This document shows positions 55,350 to 64,000 of a stretch of DNA of 64,000 nucleotides, piece after piece (the stretch's first letter is position 1; the number at the start of each line of letters is the position of its first letter). A model generated the notes under the pieces. That model saw only the letters and a program-made list of their open reading frames with translations, had not been told where the DNA came from and ran no database searches. Location of the stretch: positions 124,001 through 188,000 of the forward strand of contig NZ_JANYGH010000005.1 of assembly GCF_025362475.1 (NCBI RefSeq), in the 5' to 3' direction. A program made the position numbers and the translations under genes. This DNA is from Mucilaginibacter sp. (GTDB lineage Bacteria; Bacteroidota; Bacteroidia; Sphingobacteriales; Sphingobacteriaceae).

Positions 55350-56897
55350 ATGAAGAAGATTTTAGTAATCGCTGCTATTTTCATAAATTTTGGATGCAAA
55401 AAGGAAAGTGTAATTTTAAACACCCCAACATCAAGCAGTTTAACTCCGGTTAACAGTACACAAAGTTTTTCAACGTCCACAATTTATGTTAGCGTAAAAA
55501 CTCAGGGCGCAAAAGGCGACGGAATAACAGACGACACAAAAGCCATCAGAAGTGCCCTGCTTTATGCAAAAGCCAATGGGATTGCCAATATCTATTTTCC
55601 AGATGGCACATATATGATTGGTGAAACAGGTGATGGTGGTGGCACAATCAAGCTGGTCGATGGCGTAGGTATGATGGGTACGGGAGTTGCAACGTGTCAT
55701 ATCAAGTTAACTGGCGGCAGGTACAACCCCAATCCTGTTTTTTACCAGGACTATATCGGTAGTCCTTCTGTCGGCAACCTGGTGGTACAAGGAATTGATT
55801 TTGATGGTAATATTGCTAACCAGCGATATGATGCCGCATATCAGTTTTGCCACGCATTTAAAATTAACAACGGCAAAAATATCGAAGTGAAAAATTGCAA
55901 ATTTCAAGGCTGGAGAGGCGACGGGCTATTATTTGGCGACACCTTTGAACCAACCTTGAATGTCAGGATAGTTACTAATGTGAATGTGCATGACAGTGAA
56001 TTTTTTAACATTTACCGCGAAGGCATTATGTTTTGCTGCGTAAACGGAGCTTCGTTTTATAATAATAATATACATGGAGATGGCTACCTGGTAGGTGGTG
56101 TCGATATTGAAAGGCACAGTATAAATGAAAGTGTGCTAAATGTTTCTGTATACAATAACACATTTAACTTTACTGATGGATATGGCCCGGTTGAGCGCGG
56201 AGGTCCAAAGGTTCGGTATCGCCGGGCGGTAACCATGGGTTTTTTTTATAATGGTTACGCCAACGCCACCGCCGATTCATTGAGCGGTCACCATAAAATT
56301 TACAATAATAAAATTTGCCAGGGACAAATTGATTGTTTCAGAATAATTAACGTAAGTATATCTGGCAATACCATAACCAATGCATACGAAAACATTGCAG
56401 GTGTTAACTTTACAACTGTCCCATCTATCAACGTGGCAGACCCAGGTGCAACCAAAGGGTTAATTAATGTAAATGTTGATAATAATATCATTACCTCGGC
56501 TATGGGTAATGGTATATCGTTTTACAACTACTCAAAAGTTACGGCTAACGCAAATACAATTACAGGCACGCCACTTGATGGCATAAATATTTTAGGAACA
56601 AGCGGCTGCTTTTATGGCAATAACATCACAAATGCAGGCACAGTTGCTACGCCTGCATCCGGCATTCTTATCAATGGTAATTCTTCTGGCCTGTATGTGG
56701 CGTCAAATATAGCTGTGAATACAACAAGCGGCATCAACCGCACCACAGATTATGTTGTTAAAATAGGCAGCTCTAATAACGGCGCCGTGCCACCCCAAAT
56801 AATTAATAACACTGCTCAGAACGCCCTAAAGGGGGTAATTTCACAGTATTACTACCAATTAAATTATATAACCAGCTTAAATAATATTGCTATATAA
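55350..56897 (+). CDS. Secreted beta-helix lipoprotein 2 (pectate-lyase-like)
   Basis: 515 residues, lipobox in 'FINFGCKKES'. It is collinear with copies 1 and 3: 'KTQGAKGDGITDDTKAIR', 'NIYFPDGTYMIGETGDGGGT', 'VHDSEFFNIYREGIMFCCV', 'GDGYLVGGVDIERHSINE' and 'VRYRRAVTMGFFYNGY'. The most conserved block, about residues 200-310, may hold the active site, as acidic and arginine residues cluster there. The 55103-55349 gap before it has T-rich, hairpin-prone DNA and the shared motif. Each copy is probably its own transcript. Confidence 0.88.
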   Translation: MKKILVIAAIFINFGCKKESVILNTPTSSSLTPVNSTQSFSTSTIYVSVKTQGAKGDGITDDTKAIRSALLYAKANGIANIYFPDGTYMIGETGDGGGTIKLVDGVGMMGTGVATCHIKLTGGRYNPNPVFYQDYIGSPSVGNLVVQGIDFDGNIANQRYDAAYQFCHAFKINNGKNIEVKNCKFQGWRGDGLLFGDTFEPTLNVRIVTNVNVHDSEFFNIYREGIMFCCVNGASFYNNNIHGDGYLVGGVDIERHSINESVLNVSVYNNTFNFTDGYGPVERGGPKVRYRRAVTMGFFYNGYANATADSLSGHHKIYNNKICQGQIDCFRIINVSISGNTITNAYENIAGVNFTTVPSINVADPGATKGLINVNVDNNIITSAMGNGISFYNYSKVTANANTITGTPLDGINILGTSGCFYGNNITNAGTVATPASGILINGNSSGLYVASNIAVNTTSGINRTTDYVVKIGSSNNGAVPPQIINNTAQNALKGVISQYYYQLNYITSLNNIAI

Positions 56898-57120
56898 TGA
56901 TGGCTTAGGCTATTAGCTACTTAAATTATCGCAATAATAAAACGAGGTCTTAAAAATTTTATTTTTTACTTTTATTTTTTTGCAGACATTACTTAAAGAG
57001 GTAATGTTCATTTGACTTTTAAATTTCCTGTGATCGAAACGGGATCTCCAAAAAAAGTAATATCCACTTCAATTTACAGGTTGAAAAATAGCGAAGTTTC
57101 ATAACATGAAAATATATTAA

Positions 57121-57133
57121 TTGTTTGTAACAA
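57121..57133 (+). promoter_or_regulatory. Shared upstream motif of beta-helix copy 3
   Basis: The same TTGTTTGTAACAA found before copy 2, here 48 bases before the start, in a similar sequence setting (ATTAATTGTTTGTAAC, later GTATTGATTT). The 56898-57181 gap holds nothing else convincing. Confidence 0.45.
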
Positions 57134-57181
57134 AAATATCTAATTGGCGTAAAAAGGGACGTATTGATTTAACCCTCCCTT

Positions 57182-58735
57182 ATGAAACAGTTTTTACTAA
57201 TTATTGCGGTTTTTTTTATTTGCTCATGTAAAAAAGAAGATCAGCTTACGCCTTCGCAGCCTGACAACATGGTGGCAATAAGTACCAATGCAAACAGCCT
57301 GGCTGTTGCATCTTTAGCTGTTATCAATGTAAAAGATCAGGGGGCAAAAGGAAATGGCATAACAGACGATACCAAGGCGATTAGAAATGCCCTTATTTAC
57401 GCAAAATCACATAATATAGCCAATATTTATTTCCCCGATGGCGAATACATGATAGGTGAAACCGGAAACGGTGGAGGTATTATTAAACTTGTTGATGGTG
57501 TGGGTATGATTGGTAACGGACCAACAACTTGCCATATAAAATTAACGGGAGGACGATACAACCCTAATTCTATTTTTTACCAGGAATATATAGGTACACC
57601 CTTTGTTGGTAACCTGGTAATACAGGGTATAGATTTTAATGGCAATCTCGCTCTGCAAAAATATGATGCATATTACCAGTTTTGCCACGCCTTAAGTATA
57701 AACAATGGTAAAAATATTGAAGTTAAAAACTGCAAGTTTCAAAACTTCAGGGGGGATGGCTTATTATTTGGCGATTGTTTTGAAACAAAGTTAAATTTAA
57801 GGACGGTTGCCAACGTAAGTGTTCATGATTCGGAATTTTTTAATATTTATCGTGAAGGCACCATGTTTTGCGCAGTAAATGGGGCTGCATTTTATAATAA
57901 TAACGTACATGGCGATGGCTACCTGGTGGCTGGCGTGGATATTGAAAGACATAGCGTTAATGAAAGTGTGTTAAATGTTTCTGTGTACAATAACACTTTT
58001 AATTTTACTGACGGCTATGGCCCGGTTGAGCGTGGGGGGGCAAAAGTACGCTATCGGCGGGCAGTTAGCATGGGGTTTTTCTATGGCGGATATAAAAATG
58101 GGATCGCTGACTCATTAAGCGGCCATCATAAAATTTATAATAATAAAATATATCAAGGGCAAATTGACTGTTGGGGGATGATAAACGTGAGCATAACAGG
58201 CAACGCTATCAAAAACACTTACGAAAACATAAGTGGTGTAAATTTTTTAACCGTCCCGGCCATTAATATTTCTGATGCTGCTAAAACAACAGGACTTATA
58301 AACGTAGTGGTTAATAGTAACACCATAAGTTCTGCAATGATGGGCAATGGGATTTTGTTTAATAATTATTCGCAAATACAAGGTAACGCAAATATTATTA
58401 CTGGAACTTTGGCAGATGCTATTAATCTGTTGGGCAGTTCCGGTAACATCAGTAATAATACCATCAGTGATGTTGGTGCAATTAACAAACCGGCCGCTGG
58501 TATAATTATTAGCGGCAATTCATCAGGATTGATCATTTCTGGTAACCAGGGTATTAACACAACGTCGGGAAAAAACCGAACTATGGATTATGTGGTGAAA
58601 ATTGTAAGTGCAAATAATGGTAAAGTGGTCCCAAAAATCATGAATAACAAAGGTCGCAATATGTTATCTGGTGTAATTTCTATGTATTGGCTTCAACTTA
58701 CATTTGCGCAATTAATTAATAACCTTGCAAATTAA
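57182..58735 (+). CDS. Secreted beta-helix lipoprotein 3 (pectate-lyase-like)
   Basis: 517 residues, lipobox in 'FFICSCKKED'. Same layout as copies 1 and 2, with 'VKDQGAKGNGITDDTKAIRN', 'NIYFPDGEYMIGETGNGGG', 'HGDGYLVAGVDIERHSVNES' and 'RYRRAVSMGFFYGGYKNG'. The C-terminal quarter differs most among the copies ('INLLGSSGNISNNTISDVG' here), which may tune binding. All three are intact and of the same length, so selection probably keeps them. Confidence 0.88.
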   Translation: MKQFLLIIAVFFICSCKKEDQLTPSQPDNMVAISTNANSLAVASLAVINVKDQGAKGNGITDDTKAIRNALIYAKSHNIANIYFPDGEYMIGETGNGGGIIKLVDGVGMIGNGPTTCHIKLTGGRYNPNSIFYQEYIGTPFVGNLVIQGIDFNGNLALQKYDAYYQFCHALSINNGKNIEVKNCKFQNFRGDGLLFGDCFETKLNLRTVANVSVHDSEFFNIYREGTMFCAVNGAAFYNNNVHGDGYLVAGVDIERHSVNESVLNVSVYNNTFNFTDGYGPVERGGAKVRYRRAVSMGFFYGGYKNGIADSLSGHHKIYNNKIYQGQIDCWGMINVSITGNAIKNTYENISGVNFLTVPAINISDAAKTTGLINVVVNSNTISSAMMGNGILFNNYSQIQGNANIITGTLADAINLLGSSGNISNNTISDVGAINKPAAGIIISGNSSGLIISGNQGINTTSGKNRTMDYVVKIVSANNGKVVPKIMNNKGRNMLSGVISMYWLQLTFAQLINNLAN

Positions 58736-58933
58736 ATATAACATTCCAGATTGAAAAAGGGGAGGTGCGAAAGCAGCTCCCTTTGGGACTTAAGCAGATT
58801 GTGAATTACTCGTTGTTTAAAAGAAAGCAAAAAAAGCAAAACTTTTTGACGAATAAAAGATTATACCATGGGTTAACAGGAAAGCTTCTTAAAAGAAAGC
58901 GTCTAAAAATAATATCCTGCTGTTTCCTTAACT

Positions 58934-60295
58934 ATGCTTTTAAAAATTTTAATTTTTTTTGCCCTCGTTATTGTTTATTTAATTTGGTACTCAACACTTT
59001 TAATTAAACAAAAAGATACGTCGCATCTTTTTTTTAGTTTTATTGTTACCTGCATTCCTTTCCAGATGTCTTTTCCTTTGTTTACGCCGCAATACGTGTC
59101 AACCGATGGTATTGGATCTTTTACAGGTAAAATATTCCTGATGCTGCCATTAATTGCTTCGGTTATTTTGTTGCTGATACAGAAAAATAAAAACGTATTT
59201 TACATATATAAAAATGAGAGATGGATACTATGGGTGGGGATTTTAATTGTTATTTCTTTTATAAATCCCTTTAACGTAGCAAGATGGGGAACCGTAGCTT
59301 TTGCAGTGGCGATGTTTTCATACATTTTTTACTTTCGCCTGGTTTACAACAGTCTCAATCCGCTTCAAATTCTTCGAGGAATTTTTACAAGTTTTTTGAT
59401 CCTTTGCATCCTTAATTTTGTGTTGGCTATTTTGTATCCCGTACTGGGGGTTACTTTTGTTACTACAATTTTTCAGGCAGGCGGAGATATATGGGCTACC
59501 AGGAATGGTACCAGAGCCGGAGCGATCGGCATTTTTGTGACTCCTGCTAATCTTGGGTTATTTTCAGTAATAGCATCAGGTTTCTTTTTTGCCAGTTATT
59601 TAAATGGTTTCGAAAAAAAAATCAGTCTGTTAACCCTAATATTAACAGCGATAACAATTATTCTTACCTATTCCAGAACGTCATATATCACATTGGTAGT
59701 AATACTATTTGCCATGTTTTATATTTACAAAAATGCCAATAAACCTCTGCTCTCATTAAAAAGTTTTTTTTTGGGGATGGTACCAGCTTTGTTGGTTTTA
59801 TATTGGCTGGTGTTTCTTTCGCCGTTCAGCGCTACCTTTCTTAAAACCGATGCCGATGATATGTATCAGGCACGCCTGGATCACTGGACAATGGGTTTAG
59901 AAATTTTTCATACTTCGCCCATAATTGGTGTCGGTATAAATAGTCATCTGGAATTTGTAAACAGATCCCCAGCTTTGAGCAGGATTGTCCATAATGACTT
60001 TTTAACGTCAAATCCTATCCATAACACACACTTAATTATCCTTGCAGAAACCGGCATAGTGGGCTTTTCATTATGGATTATTTTTATAATCTCAGGGTTT
60101 AGGAAAGCCAAGATCAATTTGTCTCAAAATATTAATACCATATTGTCATTAACTCAAATATCATTGATCATGACTTATATTATTTATGGTTTTACAGATT
60201 GGGCACCGGTTTCACATTCAACATTTCCAATCTTTTTACTATTTACATTTTTCTTCAATAAATATAGCCCGGAAAGCCAAGTCCCGACTGTATAA
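58934..60295 (+). CDS. O-antigen ligase / polysaccharide polymerase-like membrane protein
   Basis: 453 residues, with about eleven to twelve membrane segments. The pattern is that of the Wzy/WaaL family: hydrophobic helices at the start ('MLLKILIFFALVIVYLIWY'), a conserved loop with 'ARLDHWTMGLEIFHTSPIIG' and the histidine-bearing 'NPIHNTHLIILAETGIVGF' near the end. It would polymerise repeat units or ligate the chain to its carrier on the periplasmic side. Ligase or polymerase cannot be told apart from sequence alone. It follows beta-helix copy 3 by about 200 bases. Confidence 0.8.
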   Translation: MLLKILIFFALVIVYLIWYSTLLIKQKDTSHLFFSFIVTCIPFQMSFPLFTPQYVSTDGIGSFTGKIFLMLPLIASVILLLIQKNKNVFYIYKNERWILWVGILIVISFINPFNVARWGTVAFAVAMFSYIFYFRLVYNSLNPLQILRGIFTSFLILCILNFVLAILYPVLGVTFVTTIFQAGGDIWATRNGTRAGAIGIFVTPANLGLFSVIASGFFFASYLNGFEKKISLLTLILTAITIILTYSRTSYITLVVILFAMFYIYKNANKPLLSLKSFFLGMVPALLVLYWLVFLSPFSATFLKTDADDMYQARLDHWTMGLEIFHTSPIIGVGINSHLEFVNRSPALSRIVHNDFLTSNPIHNTHLIILAETGIVGFSLWIIFIISGFRKAKINLSQNINTILSLTQISLIMTYIIYGFTDWAPVSHSTFPIFLLFTFFFNKYSPESQVPTV

Positions 60296-60577
60296 AATAA
60301 ATCGCATTATTAACGCAGCTTAATCTATATTAAAGTTCAAATAGCTTAAATATTTTAGGGTGTCGACTTGATTTTTTTTGGTAGAGAAACTATCCGTTAA
60401 TTACCGTCGGCGATAAAGTTATTGTACCTACAAAAGGAGTGGTTTAATTGCTTATATTCAGGCTTTTATAATAAATTGTATTTCTACTGCTAATAAACCT
60501 ACATTAAATATAACGTAAACATAAACCTTATCGTGAGCAATCCGTATACAGGTGTATTGGAGTAACAGATTTATAAT

Positions 60578-60751
60578 ATGGATAATAAAAAGTTTGGTAT
60601 ATTGCTTACTTTGATTAACTTCTTTAGTACTATCACATTAGAAAAATTTTGGAAAAACGGCGTTAAACTCGTTTTCAAAAAAAAAAAGAGTGAATCTTAC
60701 TCTTCAGAATTCAAGCCTGTTGTTAAAACATCTTTAAATCCAGTTAGTTAA
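60578..60751 (+). CDS. Small unknown protein (57 residues)
   Basis: A clean frame of 57 residues, 'MDNKKFGILLTLINFFSTIT' followed by a lysine-rich run ('LVFKKKKSESY') and an acidic-polar tail. It could be a small membrane or peptide gene: the first half is hydrophobic, the second very basic. It fills part of the 533-base gap between the ligase gene and wecG. It has no clear ribosome site and no known family, so it may be chance. The remainder of that gap shows nothing definite. Confidence 0.35.
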   Translation: MDNKKFGILLTLINFFSTITLEKFWKNGVKLVFKKKKSESYSSEFKPVVKTSLNPVS

Positions 60752-60828
60752 AGCAAATTATGTTGGAGCTACTCATCCGGTATTTGTTGGTTTATTAATA
60801 AACCGTTTTACCAGAGCCCGCTCTTGCT

Positions 60829-61668
60829 TTATTTTGAGTTAGTACAGAAATCACTATCAAAACTTGCCAAATCGTCGTTTTTTGAAACTACTTTTATGTT
60901 CTTTCGCGCCGCAGCAATTTTTAAATCGTCGTTAATATAAACCTCGTCTGATTGTTTTTCTACATTAAACAATTGTGTTAAAATTAAATAGCAAAACATA
61001 GGGTATGTTTTTATTGATCTTTTCAAAAAGCCTTTCTCTCTAAACATCCTATAAAAAAACCTTAAATTTAATTTATCAATAAATTGCGGGTAAAAATTAA
61101 TTTCGAGTTTTGATTGGTGTAAAAATCCACCGCAAGTATAAACTGCACCATTATAACCGGCCTTTCTTAAATCCAGCACCATGCTTTCCTGCAAAATTGT
61201 TCCCATTCCTACAAAAATCATATCAGGGTTTAATTTTACAATGTGATCTATAGCTTCATCCCGATCAACTTTACTGCTAAAATAACCCTTTCTGAATCCA
61301 GCAATATTCAGCGCAGGGAAATTGTTTCTGAAAACGTTAACAGACCCTTCAATCCCGCTTTCGTCAGTTCCTAAGAAAAACACACTTAAATTATCCGCTA
61401 TAGCAATATTAAAAACATAGGGAACTACAGATGTCATGTCACAAGAAAATCTTTTTATCTTAAATGTAACGGCCTTAAATAAATTAAGAACATGCACAAT
61501 CAATATTCCATCGGGTGCTATAAAATCAAAGTCCTCAAACAATTCGGCTCTTTTAAATGCAAGTGTATAGGAATGTGGATTTAAAAAAGTGATCAGCTTC
61601 TTATTACGTGGATCGAAATCTTCTATCGTGCGAGGGATTTTTGAGGTAAAAATGTTATAAATATCCAT
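60829..61668 (-). CDS. WecG/TagA/CpsF family glycosyltransferase
   Basis: 279 residues. The family motifs are 'TFLNPHSYTLAFKRAELF', the acidic 'FIAPDGILIVHVLNL' with its likely catalytic Asp, 'SVFFLGTDESGIEG', and 'NPDMIFVGMGTILQESMV', a variant of the usual GxPxQE. Such enzymes add N-acetylmannosaminuronic acid or a related sugar to a lipid-linked glycan, usually near the start of the repeat unit. It stands alone, on the strand opposite to its neighbours. Confidence 0.88.
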   Translation of the reverse strand: MDIYNIFTSKIPRTIEDFDPRNKKLITFLNPHSYTLAFKRAELFEDFDFIAPDGILIVHVLNLFKAVTFKIKRFSCDMTSVVPYVFNIAIADNLSVFFLGTDESGIEGSVNVFRNNFPALNIAGFRKGYFSSKVDRDEAIDHIVKLNPDMIFVGMGTILQESMVLDLRKAGYNGAVYTCGGFLHQSKLEINFYPQFIDKLNLRFFYRMFREKGFLKRSIKTYPMFCYLILTQLFNVEKQSDEVYINDDLKIAAARKNIKVVSKNDDLASFDSDFCTNSK

Positions 61669-62389
61669 TAAAGTGGCGATACTGAGTTAAATTATTATAC
61701 TGATGAATTGTGGCATTGATAATTATGCCTACTCAAACCAAGAGCCAACTTATTGATTATCCTATTTGCTGCTTATGATTTTGATTACTGATTGCAGAGG
61801 CCACAACTATCAGGAATAAAGAAAGTCTCTTATAATAGAACATTTTTTCCCACAACGAGTTTTTTTCTACTATTTAGAAATTTTTTAGCCCGCTTTTTCT
61901 CAAATTACGGACACAATGATATAAATACAGTACATTTTTGTATTGAAATGAATAATAATAATTGAAAGAAAATTACTTTTTTAATAAACGAACATTTATT
62001 TTATTGTTGGATCGTTTATTTTTTCATTGTTACAGGTGGTGGGGATGTTCATTAAAGTAAGTGTGATAAAGAATCCCGTTTTCGCCCGTAAAGAGCATCT
62101 TTTTCCTCATGAAGGGCAATTAAAAACAACTACCGTCTATTGTCGCATTAATTATTAGTTTTAAAACAAACGCCAAAGTTGAATGTAAAGGCTTTCATTT
62201 AATTGCGACTTTAAGAATGAATATCTTAACGAAAAAAATAAATCTAATGGGCGATTTATAATTTCATTATTAAATTAAAAACATTTCCTCCTTTTTTTTA
62301 TTATCTGGGAGGTAATTACATCATAATAATTAATAAAATTAATTGTAAAAAGATACCACGCACATAATAACTATAAAATAAAATCTAAC
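61669..62389. other. Long gap before the NRPS gene
   Basis: About 720 very AT-rich bases hold the divergent starts of wecG and the NRPS. A short stem (CCTCC and GGAGG at about 62286-62314) lies about 75 bases before the NRPS start. No gene of 50 codons or more is convincing. The length suggests a regulated leader or a boundary between two loci. Confidence 0.5.
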
Positions 62390-64000
62390 ATGTCCCTTCT
62401 ACCTTCTGCGGAAACTGAACCACTAAACATTAATTCTATTCTTAAAACAAGTATTTCTAATCTAAAAGTCTCGTCAACCATTCAATCTTCTTTGTCCGGA
62501 ATGGGGGCACTTGATTATGAATTAAACGAATTTGAAATTAACCGGAGCCTGGTTGATTCGCTTACGGGGCTTAAAGAGCGCAACCAGATAGAATTAAGTT
62601 CGATTTTAGTCGCTGCGGTCAACATCATATTGCAAAGGTATTCGGGACAGGAATGTGTATTATATAAGCAGGCCTTCCTGAAAATAGGGCATAACAGGAT
62701 CGATGACCCCAACGACTTTAAAATAGCAGAAATAGTAACTGAAATTAATGGTGCTGATGTTTTTAGGGATGTGTTGAAGGGGATTAATAAAAAAATTGTT
62801 ACTACCGCCGGATTTAATGCGCTTAATAACAAAGAAGTGCAAGGGGATTTGCCGGATGCATTATTAATTGATGAGCCATTTAAGTTTTTATTTATTTCTG
62901 AAAAGCGGAATGATGCCGATCTGTTGGAAACTACAAAAAACAATAGCCAACACATCGGCAGCTTATTTACGCAAATTAATAACCTACACTTAAGCCTGTG
63001 CATAACTGAAACGGAAAGCAACATTCAAGTTCACTTATATTCTAATAAAAGCCAATTAAGCGAAGTTCTTTTATCGTTATTCAATAAAAGTTTAATCAAC
63101 TTATTAGAGGCTATTTGCGATGACGATAATTGTCAATTGGGCGCTTACAATATACTCGACCAGTCAGATCGGGACATGCTGATAAATGTATTTAATGATA
63201 CCGTTACATTCTATCCCAAAGAAAAAACATTGTTTGAGCTTTTTGAACAGCAAGTTGCAAAATCGCCAGGCGCTTGTGCCTTAATACAAGGCGAAAAACA
63301 ATTGACTTACGACGAATTAAACAGGCAGGCAAATCGTTTAGCTTGGTATTTAATTAAAGAAGGAGTAAAACCTGGCGACAATGTAGGTATATTAACAAAC
63401 CGCAATTTTTATATGGTTGTTGGTATGTTGGGCATACTTAAGGCCGGAGGTGCATATGTGCCAATTGACCCTGATTATCCGCTTGAAAGACAGGAATATA
63501 TTTTCAATCAATCTTTAATAAAAGTTGTTGTTGCTGATGATCGTTATCCGTTAAAATCCGTTATTACCGATGACAATTTTAAACTGATCAATAAGGAAAT
63601 ACTGGCCGGATTTGACGATACAAACCCATCTCTGAAAATTGACAGCAACCAGCTTGCCTACACCATATATACGTCAGGATCAACCGGCAGGCCAAAAGGT
63701 GTTATGATAGAACATCACTCGGCAGTGAACCTCATTTTATGGGTAAATAATAAATTTAACATTGGCCATGATGACCGATTGCTTTTTATTACTTCCATGT
63801 GTTTTGATCTTTCGGTATATGATATTTTTGGTATGCTGGCCTCAGGTGGAGCACTGGTTATAGCAGAAAAAGAGGAGATTCAGAATGTGCAAACTTTATC
63901 TGCGATGATGGTTAAGCACCAAATAACGTTTTGGGATTCGGTGCCAACAACTCTCGATTACCTGGTTACGACTTTAGAGATGGACAAAACTGAATATCGT
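62390..64000 (+). CDS. Nonribosomal peptide synthetase, N-terminal part
   Basis: The frame opens at the ATG at 62390 and has no stop to the window end (537 residues seen). Residues about 1-265 look like the second half of a condensation domain ('ILVAAVNIILQRYSGQECVL', then the C-A linker 'LDQSDRDMLINVFNDT') with no HHxxxDG motif. From about 285 an adenylation domain begins: A1 'LTYDELNRQANRLAWYLI', A2 'LGILKAGGAYVPIDPDYP', A3 'YTIYTSGSTGRPKGVMIEHH', A4 'CFDLSVYDIFGML'. The enzyme activates an amino acid and loads it on a carrier domain beyond the window. The start is well placed after a long leader. Confidence 0.92.
   Translation, partial: MSLLPSAETEPLNINSILKTSISNLKVSSTIQSSLSGMGALDYELNEFEINRSLVDSLTGLKERNQIELSSILVAAVNIILQRYSGQECVLYKQAFLKIGHNRIDDPNDFKIAEIVTEINGADVFRDVLKGINKKIVTTAGFNALNNKEVQGDLPDALLIDEPFKFLFISEKRNDADLLETTKNNSQHIGSLFTQINNLHLSLCITETESNIQVHLYSNKSQLSEVLLSLFNKSLINLLEAICDDDNCQLGAYNILDQSDRDMLINVFNDTVTFYPKEKTLFELFEQQVAKSPGACALIQGEKQLTYDELNRQANRLAWYLIKEGVKPGDNVGILTNRNFYMVVGMLGILKAGGAYVPIDPDYPLERQEYIFNQSLIKVVVADDRYPLKSVITDDNFKLINKEILAGFDDTNPSLKIDSNQLAYTIYTSGSTGRPKGVMIEHHSAVNLILWVNNKFNIGHDDRLLFITSMCFDLSVYDIFGMLASGGALVIAEKEEIQNVQTLSAMMVKHQITFWDSVPTTLDYLVTTLEMDKTEYR

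Noticed and set aside
58765..59007. 80-residue basic frame before the ligase gene
   Set aside because: It overlaps the ligase start in another frame and is lysine-rich through A-rich DNA, not through coding.

Overview
The window is chromosomal DNA of a Bacteroidota bacterium, most likely from the Sphingobacteriaceae (a Mucilaginibacter- or Pedobacter-like organism). This is judged from protein style only: TolC/HlyD/RND families in their Bacteroidota form, DUF1080 and Lipoprotein_15 proteins, Y_Y_Y-type sensor kinases, AT-rich intergenic DNA and mostly weak Shine-Dalgarno sites. No rRNA, tRNA, CRISPR array or insertion sequence was seen.

Layout. 1-4.7 kb: the end of a Gfo/Idh/MocA oxidoreductase, a YCII-like protein, a repeat lipoprotein, a HAMP-PAS membrane sensor without a kinase domain, and an AraC regulator. 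4.7-9.5 kb: a tetR-tolC-hlyD-mfs drug-efflux operon with a candidate operator at the tetR start. 9.5-12.4 kb (minus strand): an orphan acetolactate synthase unit in which ilvN and a small gene upstream of ilvB each carry a one-base frameshift. 12.6-22.1 kb: an AraC regulator, a MOSC/ferredoxin-reductase fusion, mug, a 2Fe-2S ferredoxin, mqo, sucA and an acetyltransferase. 22.2-26.3 kb: a second, paralogous tolC-hlyD-mfs pump on the minus strand. 26.8-29.6 kb: a HopJ-like protein, a predicted winged-helix membrane protein, a DUF1080 protein and a small membrane protein. 29.8-39.6 kb: an RND efflux operon (tolC, adaptor, two tandem permeases, marR). 39.9-45.2 kb: an AraC/SDR pair, a large beta-propeller histidine kinase, and a decayed HxlR regulator. 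45.5-49.4 kb: a small unknown gene, a decayed kaiB, two paralogous PAS histidine kinases and a response regulator, which look like the remains of a Kai-type signalling locus. 49.6-61.7 kb: an exopolysaccharide locus (acyltransferase, flippase, glycosyltransferase, three tandem beta-helix lipoproteins, O-antigen ligase/polymerase, WecG-type glycosyltransferase). 62.4-64 kb: the start of a nonribosomal peptide synthetase that runs off the window.

How the parts work together. Three multi-drug efflux systems lie within 35 kb. Two are EmrAB-TolC-like and clearly duplicates; one is RND-type with two permeases sharing one adaptor and one outer-membrane channel. The polysaccharide locus has flippase, polymerase/ligase and transferases, and its most unusual part is a tandem family of three secreted pectate-lyase-like lipoproteins that probably act on the exported polymer.

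The most notable findings are the kaiB remnant beside intact partner kinases, the beta-helix triplet with a shared upstream motif, the tandem RND permeases, the half-condensation-domain start of the NRPS, and several one-base frameshifts that are either true gene decay or sequence errors.
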